Below, piece by piece: positions 14,467 through 20,148 of a stretch of 22,690 nucleotides of DNA (its first letter is position 1; every line of letters begins with the position of its first letter). This stretch comes from CAVQGZ01 sp964400785. Its GTDB lineage: Bacteria > Actinomycetota > Actinomycetes > Jiangellales > Jiangellaceae. The notes under the pieces were generated by a model, which worked only from the letters and a program-made list of their open reading frames with translations, made no database searches and was not told where the DNA came from. The position numbers and the translations under genes are program-made. The stretch covers positions 1-22,690 of the forward strand of contig CAYNWB010000035.1 of NCBI GenBank assembly GCA_964400785.1. The letters run 5' to 3'.

Positions 14467-14924
14467 GACGTTCCTTTCGGGGTGGGGGTGCTCGAGGGCA
14501 GGTGTGCAGGCGTGCAGCTGGGGCATCGGCCCCAGTAGATGACCTCGGCCTCGTCGATGACGAAGCCATGGTCTCGCGAGGCGGTGAGGCAGGGTGCGTG
14601 GCCGACAGCGCAGTCGACGTCCGCGACCGCTCCGCACGAGCGGCAGACGACGTGGTGGTGGTTGTCGCCGGTGCGTGACTCGTACCGCGCCACCGAGCCT
14701 GCCGGCTGGATCTGACGTAGCAGGCCGGCCTGGGTGAGCGTCTTGAGCACGTCGTACACGGCCTGGTGGGAGACCTCGCCGACCTCGTCCCGGACGGCTC
14801 GGATGATCGACCCGGTGTCGGCGTGCGGATGAGTGGCCACCGCCGCGAGAACGGCGACCCTTGGCCGCGTCACCCGCAGGTTGGCCGCGCGGAGGGCCGC
14901 GGCGAGCTCCGGCGACGGCGACAC
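14463..14924 (-). CDS. furA: Fur-family regulator FurA, upstream of katG
   Basis: The 153-residue metalloregulator has an N-terminal winged helix (LRAANLRVTRPRVAVLAAV, then GEVSHQAVYDVLKTLTQAGLLR) and a C-terminal dimer/metal domain with HHH at 89-91, CRSC (Cys94/Cys97) and CPSC (Cys134/Cys137). The two CxxC pairs are the structural zinc site of the family; His and Asp around 33-44 and 87-107 supply the regulatory metal site. In mycobacteria FurA represses its own furA-katG operon and is relieved by oxidation. Here the GTG at 14924 is chosen over upstream in-frame codons (to 15062) because a -35/-10 pair places the transcript start exactly on it. It overlaps katG by four bases. Confidence 0.93.
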   Translation of the reverse strand: MSPSPELAAALRAANLRVTRPRVAVLAAVATHPHADTGSIIRAVRDEVGEVSHQAVYDVLKTLTQAGLLRQIQPAGSVARYESRTGDNHHHVVCRSCGAVADVDCAVGHAPCLTASRDHGFVIDEAEVIYWGRCPSCTPAHLPSSTPTPKGTS

Positions 14925-14961
14925 GGCCGCAGTCTCACCTGTTTTCTTGATCGAGTCAAGA
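14925..14961 (-). promoter_or_regulatory. Leaderless furA promoter with Fur-type inverted repeat
   Basis: On the minus strand: -35 TTGACT (14959-14954), 17-bp spacer, -10 GAGACT (14936-14931), then six bases to the GTG at 14924, which is where transcription should start, giving a leaderless mRNA. A perfect inverted repeat, TCTTGA-N5-TCAAGA (14945-14961), covers the -35 and reaches into the spacer, in an AT-rich patch unlike its surroundings. This is a good operator for FurA itself. An AT-rich FurA site upstream of a leaderless furA is known from mycobacteria. Confidence 0.75.
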
Positions 14962-15108
14962 GAAGGTGCCGGCGATCGCCCACGTCGCGAGCGTCTCGTG
15001 CGCGTGCGCATACATAGTGGTGAAGGGGTGTCCGATTCGTCCCGCGTGGCGAGACCAGACACGCCGAGGTCGACACCACTTTGTGTGCGGACGGGACGGC
15101 CTCACCGC

Positions 15109-16107
15109 TCAGGCAGCGGGCAGACGCACCTCGAACCGGCATCCCTGGTCGACGTTGCGCACGCTGACGCTGCCACCGTGTGCCTCGACCAGCCCCTGGA
15201 CGATCGCCAGGCCCAGGCCTGCTCCCTCGCCGTCGGCCTGGGACCGGGCGTGGGACGCACGCCAGCCGGGCTCGAACACGTGCCCCAGGTCGTCGTCGGG
15301 GATGCCTCCACAGGCGTCGGTGACCGACAGCCAGGCTGAGTCGGCGTCGCAACCGGCCACGACGTGCACCGTTCCGTCCGGTGGAGTGTGTCGCACTGCG
15401 TTGACCACGAGGTTCGTGATGACCCGGCTGATCTCCCGACTGTCGACACGAACGGGTGCCACGCCGAGCGCAGCGCCGTCGAGGCGAACCTGACGCGCCT
15501 CGGCGAGCGGTCGCGCTCCGGCGACCGTGTCAGAGACCAGGTCGGCGAGGCTCGCACGCTCGAGTGCCAGCCGGAGCGTGCCCGCCTGGATGCGGGAGAG
15601 GTAGAGCAGGTCGTCCACCATGCCCGACATCTGCGCGACATTGTGCCGAAGCTGACGGTGGTAGCGCTCAGGGTCGTCCACCACCCCGTCCTGCAGGGCC
15701 TCTGTCATGGCCGCCATGCCCGCCAGAGGGGTTCGCAGGTCGTGCGACACCCAGGCCACCATCTGCCGCCGGGAGCGGTCGAGCTCGTGCTCAGCCTCGC
15801 GGTGCGCGACGGCCCGGTCGAGCTCGCGGACACGCCGTGCGAGCAGAACTCCGAACGGCAGCGACACCGCCGCGCTGACCACGAGGACGAGCAGCACGAG
15901 CACCGTGTCCTCGGTCGACAGGGCCATCACCCACGCAGCCGCCACCACACCGGAGGCGATGGTCGCCACGACCACGACCGGTGCCGCCACCATGGCAGCG
16001 GCCACCGATCGCTTCGCGAGCACACCGGTCAGCAGCATGCCGAGCAGGCCGACGAGGGCAGCGGCTGCGGCGGCCGTGACGGCGGCAGGAAGTCCGTCCG
16101 ATGTCAC
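15109..16107 (-). CDS. Two-component sensor histidine kinase
   Basis: The 332-residue membrane kinase starts at GTG 16107, overlapping the stop of the response regulator gene (GTGA), so the two are coupled and the pair is clear. Three hydrophobic segments (about 8-31, 36-63 and 68-90) are joined by very short loops, so there is almost no extracellular sensor domain; sensing would be within the membrane or through a partner. The kinase core has His122 in WVSHDLRTPLAG, N-box residues Asn232/Asn236 in NLVVNAVRHTPP, DACGGIP (264-270, G1) and GAGLGL (295-300, G2). It should autophosphorylate on His122 and transfer to Asp52 of the regulator. A possible transcriptional link with furA, 184 bp downstream, is weak. 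Confidence 0.92.
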   Translation of the reverse strand: MTSDGLPAAVTAAAAAALVGLLGMLLTGVLAKRSVAAAMVAAPVVVVATIASGVVAAAWVMALSTEDTVLVLLVLVVSAAVSLPFGVLLARRVRELDRAVAHREAEHELDRSRRQMVAWVSHDLRTPLAGMAAMTEALQDGVVDDPERYHRQLRHNVAQMSGMVDDLLYLSRIQAGTLRLALERASLADLVSDTVAGARPLAEARQVRLDGAALGVAPVRVDSREISRVITNLVVNAVRHTPPDGTVHVVAGCDADSAWLSVTDACGGIPDDDLGHVFEPGWRASHARSQADGEGAGLGLAIVQGLVEAHGGSVSVRNVDQGCRFEVRLPAA

Positions 16108-16802
16108 AGCGGATCCGTCGCGTCCCAGCGATAGCCGTGGCCCCACACCGTCGTCAGGCGGGAGGGTGCCGACGGGTCGACCTCGACCTTCTCGCGCAGA
16201 CGACGGACGTGCACGGTCACGGTCGAGCGGTCACCGAACTCCCATCCCCAGACGTCGCCCATGAGCTGCTCACGTGTGAAGGCGGTGCCAGAGTGGGTCA
16301 CGAAGAACACCAGCAGGTCGAACTCCCGCGTCGTCAGGGCAAGGGGCGAGCCCGACCTCGTTGCCCGCCGTCCCGCCACGTCGATCTCGAGGTCGCCGTC
16401 CCGCACCGGTGCGGTTGGCGCAGCACGACCCTGCGAGGTCTCAGCCCGTCGAAGCACCGACTGAACCCGCAGCACGAGCTCTCGGGGGCTGAAGGGCTTG
16501 GCGACGTAGTCGTCCGCCCCGACCTGCAGGCCGAGCACACGGTCGTCCTCGTCTCCGAGCGCGCTGAGCATCACCACGGCCAGGCCGGGGCGCGTCGAAC
16601 GCAGCCGGCGGCAGACCTCGAGGCCGTCGACCCCCGGCAGCATGACGTCGAGCACGACCAGGTCGGGGTGCATCGACTCGGCGAGCGACAGCGCCGATGC
16701 ACCGTCACCCGCCCACGCGGTGTCGAAGCCTGCGCGGGTGAGGTATCCCGTCACGACCTCGGCCACGGTGGCGTCGTCGTCGACGACCAGGACGGAGCTC
16801 AC
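16104..16802 (-). CDS. OmpR/PhoB-family response regulator
   Basis: The 232-residue regulator has a receiver domain (1-120) with the acidic cluster Asp8-Asp10, phosphoacceptor Asp52 (LVVLDVMLPGVDG), Ser80 and Lys102 (VAKPFSP). Its C-terminal winged helix (about 135-230) is of OmpR/PhoB type: LALTTREFDLLVFFVTH, then EQLMGDVWGWEFGDRSTVTVHVRRLREKV and the wing LTTVWGHGYRWD. Such regulators bind direct heptamer repeats with an 11-bp period, and three such pairs are present next to its own gene, the spondin gene and the DM13 gene. The GTG start has no ribosome site, but a TACTCT -10 hexamer six bases upstream suggests leaderless expression. It is cotranscribed with the kinase and divergent from the spondin gene. 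Confidence 0.93.
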   Translation of the reverse strand: MSSVLVVDDDATVAEVVTGYLTRAGFDTAWAGDGASALSLAESMHPDLVVLDVMLPGVDGLEVCRRLRSTRPGLAVVMLSALGDEDDRVLGLQVGADDYVAKPFSPRELVLRVQSVLRRAETSQGRAAPTAPVRDGDLEIDVAGRRATRSGSPLALTTREFDLLVFFVTHSGTAFTREQLMGDVWGWEFGDRSTVTVHVRRLREKVEVDPSAPSRLTTVWGHGYRWDATDPL

Positions 16803-16814
16803 CTGCCGAGAGTA
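16803..16814 (-). promoter_or_regulatory. Putative leaderless -10 of the response regulator
   Basis: On the minus strand TACTCT (16814-16809, TANNNT consensus) is followed by exactly six bases and the GTG start, the same geometry as the furA promoter. No convincing -35 is present, which is common in actinobacterial promoters. The lack of a ribosome site upstream of the GTG supports a leaderless message. Confidence 0.5.
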
Positions 16815-16847
16815 GGCGCCGGCAGCCGGTGGAAGCAGCCGCGTCTC

Positions 16848-16865
16848 GTGACGATTCCCTTACGG
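16848..16865 (-). promoter_or_regulatory. 11-bp-period heptamer pair upstream of the response regulator
   Basis: Reading toward the regulator gene: CCGTAAG (16865-16859), four bases, TCGTCAC (16854-16848). Period 11 bp, placed about 46-63 bases before the likely transcript start, an activator position for OmpR-type regulators. It suggests autoregulation. Confidence 0.45.
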
Positions 16866-16898
16866 GCACGCGCAGGGATGGACGCAGGTTGTGGAGTG

Positions 16899-16916
16899 CT
16901 TACCGACCGCTGACCA
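16899..16916 (-). promoter_or_regulatory. 11-bp-period heptamer pair upstream of the spondin gene
   Basis: On the minus strand: TGGTCAG (16916-16910), four bases, CGGTAAG (16905-16899). On the plus strand it lies about 50-70 bases before the possible start of transcription of the spondin gene. It matches the heptamer pattern YSGTMAG seen at the other two sites, though in opposite orientation to the gene it would serve. Confidence 0.4.
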
Positions 16917-16930
16917 GGTGGTTGCGCGGC

Positions 16931-16964
16931 TTCCGCGACTGCGCGCGACGTTCCTAGCGTCGCG
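16931..16964 (+). promoter_or_regulatory. Possible promoter of the spondin gene with inverted repeat
   Basis: A weak -35, TTCCGC (16931-16936), lies 18 bp before a TANNNT hexamer, TAGCGT (16955-16960). The hexamer is embedded in a 7-bp inverted repeat, CGCGACG-N7-CGTCGCG (16944-16964), which may be a second regulator's site or a chance feature of GC-rich DNA. The start of transcription would be near 16967, about 42 bases before the ATG. Confidence 0.3.
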
Positions 16965-17008
16965 GCAGCGGTCGACATCCGGGTCGGCCCTGTCTCGAAG
17001 GAGTGTTC

Positions 17009-17764
17009 ATGTCCAGTCCCACACGGTCGACCTCCCGCCGCCTGGTCACGGCTCTCGGGGTGGCCGCCCTTCCGTTGCCGGTGCTGCTCGTCGGCGGTTC
17101 CGCCTCGGCGGCGCCGCAGACCCACACCTACGAGGTGACGATCACCAACCGCACGCTGGGCCAGCCGTTCTCTCCGCCTGTCGTCGTGGCGCACGACCCG
17201 TCCATCAGCCTGTTCGATGTCGGCCAGCCCGCGTCGGCGCCGATCGCGGCCATCGCCCAGGCAGGCAACTCGGCACCTCTCGAGCAGGCCCTTGCTCCGC
17301 TTCTCCAGCCCGGGGGGCCCGTCACCGGTGCCATCACCGGGTCGCCGTCGCGGTCGCTTCTGGCCGAGGTCGGCCCGCCCTCGGTGCAGACCGTCACGGT
17401 CGAGGGGGCTCCAGGCGATGTGCTGTCGCTTGCTGCCATGCTCATCTGCACCAACGACGGGTTCACGGGTGTCGACTCCGTGGCCCTCCCCGAGCAAGGC
17501 TCGGCCACGTACGCCCTGGGTGCGTACGACGCCGGCGTCGAGCGCAACACCCAGCGCTCGGAGGACATCGTCGACCCCTGCTCGGCGATCGGTCCCGTCG
17601 CCCTGCCCGGCGACCCCGACGGCAACCGGGACGACGGAACGGTGCTCGAGCCTCGCCCCAAGCAGGTGCGTCCGCACACCACCGTGACCGGACGAGGTGA
17701 CCTCGACCCGGTGCACGACTGGAGAGGTCCCGTTGGCGTCGTCCAGATCACCCGCGTGGGCTGA
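17009..17764 (+). CDS. Secreted spondin-domain protein
   Basis: The 251-residue product starts at ATG 17009 with AAGGAG six bases upstream. A signal peptide ends near ASA-AP (residue 34-36). The mature part (about 38-230) reads like a bacterial spondin_N domain: YEVTITNRTLGQPFSPP, VVVAHDPSISLFDVGQPAS, LSLAAMLICTNDGFTGVDSV and ALGAYDAGVERNTQ. Two Cys (147 and 191) may form a disulfide. Spondin domains are best known in eukaryotic extracellular matrix proteins; bacterial forms have no assigned role. There is no membrane anchor, so it is probably released or wall-associated. Divergent from the two-component genes, followed 105 bp later by the DM13 gene. Confidence 0.85.
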   Translation: MSSPTRSTSRRLVTALGVAALPLPVLLVGGSASAAPQTHTYEVTITNRTLGQPFSPPVVVAHDPSISLFDVGQPASAPIAAIAQAGNSAPLEQALAPLLQPGGPVTGAITGSPSRSLLAEVGPPSVQTVTVEGAPGDVLSLAAMLICTNDGFTGVDSVALPEQGSATYALGAYDAGVERNTQRSEDIVDPCSAIGPVALPGDPDGNRDDGTVLEPRPKQVRPHTTVTGRGDLDPVHDWRGPVGVVQITRVG

Positions 17765-17796
17765 CGGCGGTAGTCGTCCCCGCCAGGTCGCAGACG

Positions 17797-17814
17797 CCGT
17801 AAGCACCCCGTAAG
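17797..17814 (+). promoter_or_regulatory. 11-bp-period heptamer pair upstream of the DM13 gene
   Basis: CCGTAAG (17797-17803) and CCGTAAG (17808-17814) are identical and exactly 11 bp apart, 56 bp before the DM13 start codon. This is the cleanest of the three similar pairs around the two-component genes and the pattern expected for an OmpR/PhoB-type regulator. Confidence 0.5.
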
Positions 17815-17869
17815 CCCCGACAGGCAGCAGAAGCGGAATCCGGTTCGAGAACGACAGGTTCGATCGTCC

Positions 17870-18649
17870 ATGAGTGAGAAGCAGACCCAGACGGGTGTCA
17901 TCGAGGTCCCCAGCGAGCGGCGATGGGGGTGGTTCCCTCGACTGGCGGCCGCCGCAGCACTGGCCGCAGTCATGGCCGCGGGCGTGCTCGTGCTGGGTCG
18001 TCTGGCACCCAGTGATGTGGTGGCGATGGTGCTGACCACCGGCTTCTTCGCCGTTGTCGGCGGCGTCGTGCTCTGGGTGGTGCGAGCGAACCGGACGCTT
18101 CTGCTGCCGCTCGGTGGCACCTTCGCGGTGGTCGCCGGGGTGGCTGGTGTGCTGCTCGGGCTTCCGCTCGTGACCGATGACGTGGTGGACGAGCAGGTGA
18201 TCAGGGTCGAGTCGGGCGATGGCGCGCCAGGCGAGGCGACGCCAGCCGGTGACGAGGCTCAGGCCGAGGCAGGAGGTGGGGGTGACACCTCGAGCGACCC
18301 GGCCCCCGACGTCGACGCATCGCCTCGCGCCGTGGCGGCCGGTGACTTCGAGGCGCGCAGCCATCCCGGCCGAGGCACGGCCACCGTGATCGAGGTCGAG
18401 GACGGCTCTCAGGTGCTGACGCTGACTGACTTCGAGACCGACAACGGTCCTGACCTGCTTGTCTACCTCGTTCCCGACACGGCCGCAGGGGACAGCGTCG
18501 ACGGCTTCGTCGACCTTGGGGCGCTGCGAGGCAACATCGGCGACCAGCAGTACGTGATTCCTGAGGGCATCGACGCCGGCCCCGGCTGGCGAGTCGTCAT
18601 CTGGTGTCGAGCGTTCGCCGTCAACTTCACCGAGGCCGTGCTCGCCTGA
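17870..18649 (+). CDS. Membrane-anchored DM13-domain protein
   Basis: The 259-residue product has three transmembrane helices (about 24-43, 50-71 and 78-101), an acidic Gly/Ala/Pro linker (115-150) and a C-terminal DM13 domain (157-258). The domain is recognised by GDFEARSHPGRGTATVIEV, LTLTDFETDNGPDLLVYLV, LGALRGNIGDQQYVIP and WRVVIWCRAFAVNFTEA. Cys246 in the WCRAF motif is the conserved Cys of DM13, a domain proposed (from its fold relation to DOMON) to take part in redox or electron transfer with a bound cofactor. The topology should put the domain outside. The ATG is preceded only by a weak site (GACAGG). Follows the spondin gene; both probably answer to the neighbouring two-component system. 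Confidence 0.88.
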   Translation: MSEKQTQTGVIEVPSERRWGWFPRLAAAAALAAVMAAGVLVLGRLAPSDVVAMVLTTGFFAVVGGVVLWVVRANRTLLLPLGGTFAVVAGVAGVLLGLPLVTDDVVDEQVIRVESGDGAPGEATPAGDEAQAEAGGGGDTSSDPAPDVDASPRAVAAGDFEARSHPGRGTATVIEVEDGSQVLTLTDFETDNGPDLLVYLVPDTAAGDSVDGFVDLGALRGNIGDQQYVIPEGIDAGPGWRVVIWCRAFAVNFTEAVLA

Positions 18650-18717
18650 GCCACACCGACGAGCCGGCCGTTACGCTCGCACGAGCGCAAGGGCCTGTGA
18701 CCCCGGGAGGACTCGTC

Positions 18718-20136
18718 GTGGCTGTGCAGGTCGACCCCAGCTATCGATGGCTGGCCCGTCTCTCCCCGGCCCGCGGCATCACGCCGCAGTCCCTGCCGTG
18801 GCTGAGGCGGGTCGGCGACCTGACGGGGCGCGTCAGTCGCCCGGTGTGGGGAGTGCGCAGCTGGGACGTCGAGCAGGACGGCGCCTGCGTTCGCGTGTAC
18901 CAGCCCGGCTGGGGGAGCCAGCCCGCCGCGCTGCTCTGGGTGCATGGCGGGGGCCTGGTGATGGGCGCGGCCGAGCAGGACGAGGCGCGGGCCTCGGGCT
19001 TGGCGGCCGCGCTGGGCGTCACGGTCGTGTCGGCGCGGTACCGGCTGGCGCCGGAGCACCCGTTTCCCGCGGGGCTCGACGACTGCCGTGCGGCCTGGTA
19101 CTGGCTCCAGCGCAACGCCGCCCGGCTCGAGGTTGACCCGGACAGGGTCGCGATCGGCGGAGCAAGTGCCGGAGCCGGCCTGGCGGCAGCCCTCGCGCAG
19201 CGGCTGCACGACGAGTCAGGCCCCCGGCCGGTCGCACAGCTGCTCGTCTACCCGATGCTGGACGACCGCACCGCACTGCACAGTGACCGGGACCCGGTCG
19301 AGCACCCGGTGTGGAACAACGCGAGCAATGCGTTCGGGTGGGCGTGCTACCTCGGGAGCAGCGCCGGCATGGTCGAGCCCCCCGAGTACGCGGTACCTGC
19401 GCGCCGCACGAACCTGGCTGGGCTGCCCCCGGCGTGGGTCGGCATCGGCACGGCAGACCTCTTTCTGGACGAGGCGCGCACGTACGCAAGCCGCCTGTCC
19501 ACGGCCGGCGTGCCCGTCGAGCTGGTCGAAGTACCGCGAGCCCCCCACGGGTTCGACACGGTGACGGCGCCACCCGAGTCCCAGCGCTTTCTGGCATCGC
19601 AGCTCGGCTTTCTGACCGAGGCGCTCGGGCTGCCTCCGAACCTTCCCCAGGTGGCGACGTCCGCGCTGCCTCCGCCCGACTGGATCCCGTCCGCGCCCAT
19701 CACCGTGCGGGAGTCGGTCGAGATCGCCGCCGATCCGGCAGCCGTCTGGGCGCATGTCACCGACCACGCGGGCTGGCCTGAATGGTTCGCTGGCGTCCGA
19801 CGCGTCCAGGTCACCGGCCGAGCGTCTGGGGTCGGTGGTCGCCGTCGGGTGCTCGCCGGCCCGCTGCGGCTGGACGAGGTGTTCACCGCGTGGGAGCCCG
19901 AGCGCCACTTCGCCTTCGCCGTCGTCTCGTCATCGGTACCGCTGGTCGACCGGCTGGCGGAGTCGGTGCTGCTCGAGCCGGTGCGCGGCGGTACGCGGGT
20001 GACGTACCGGCAGGGGTTGGCGGCGCGCCCGGGGCGTGAGCGGATGCTGGCGGCCACCTGGGGTCGCGTGGCCGCCCAGCTACCTGACTCGCTGCTCAGG
20101 CTGAAGGCGCGAGCCGAGGCTGCGCCTGCAGGCTGA
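18718..20136 (+). CDS. HSL-family alpha/beta hydrolase fused to an SRPBCC domain
   Basis: The 472-residue product starts at GTG 18718, with GGGAGG seven bases before it. Residues 45-305 are a hormone-sensitive-lipase-type hydrolase: oxyanion motif HGGG (76-79), the YRLAPEHPFPAGLDD signature (108-122), nucleophile Ser150 in GGASAGAG, Asp247 in GTADLFLDE and His277 in APHGFD; all triad residues are present. A Pro-rich linker (305-325) leads to a full SRPBCC domain (326-472), starting ITVRESVEIAADPAAVWAHVTD, with VLAGPLRLDEVFTAWEP and the closing helix. No signal peptide, so cytosolic. The linkage of a ligand-binding cavity and an esterase in one chain suggests that the SRPBCC part presents or receives the ester's lipid-like moiety; this is inference. 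Confidence 0.88.
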   Translation: MAVQVDPSYRWLARLSPARGITPQSLPWLRRVGDLTGRVSRPVWGVRSWDVEQDGACVRVYQPGWGSQPAALLWVHGGGLVMGAAEQDEARASGLAAALGVTVVSARYRLAPEHPFPAGLDDCRAAWYWLQRNAARLEVDPDRVAIGGASAGAGLAAALAQRLHDESGPRPVAQLLVYPMLDDRTALHSDRDPVEHPVWNNASNAFGWACYLGSSAGMVEPPEYAVPARRTNLAGLPPAWVGIGTADLFLDEARTYASRLSTAGVPVELVEVPRAPHGFDTVTAPPESQRFLASQLGFLTEALGLPPNLPQVATSALPPPDWIPSAPITVRESVEIAADPAAVWAHVTDHAGWPEWFAGVRRVQVTGRASGVGGRRRVLAGPLRLDEVFTAWEPERHFAFAVVSSSVPLVDRLAESVLLEPVRGGTRVTYRQGLAARPGRERMLAATWGRVAAQLPDSLLRLKARAEAAPAG

Positions 20137-20148
20137 CGTCAACGCGGC

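Noticed and set aside
13120..14538. 472-codon open frame on the plus strand opposite katG
   Set aside because: Shadow of katG in a GC-rich gene; no domain or ribosome site.
16799..18364. 521-codon open frame on the minus strand over the spondin and DM13 genes
   Set aside because: It is antisense to two recognisable proteins, its translation is Arg/His/Gly-rich low complexity without motifs, and it is a GC-rich third-position artefact.
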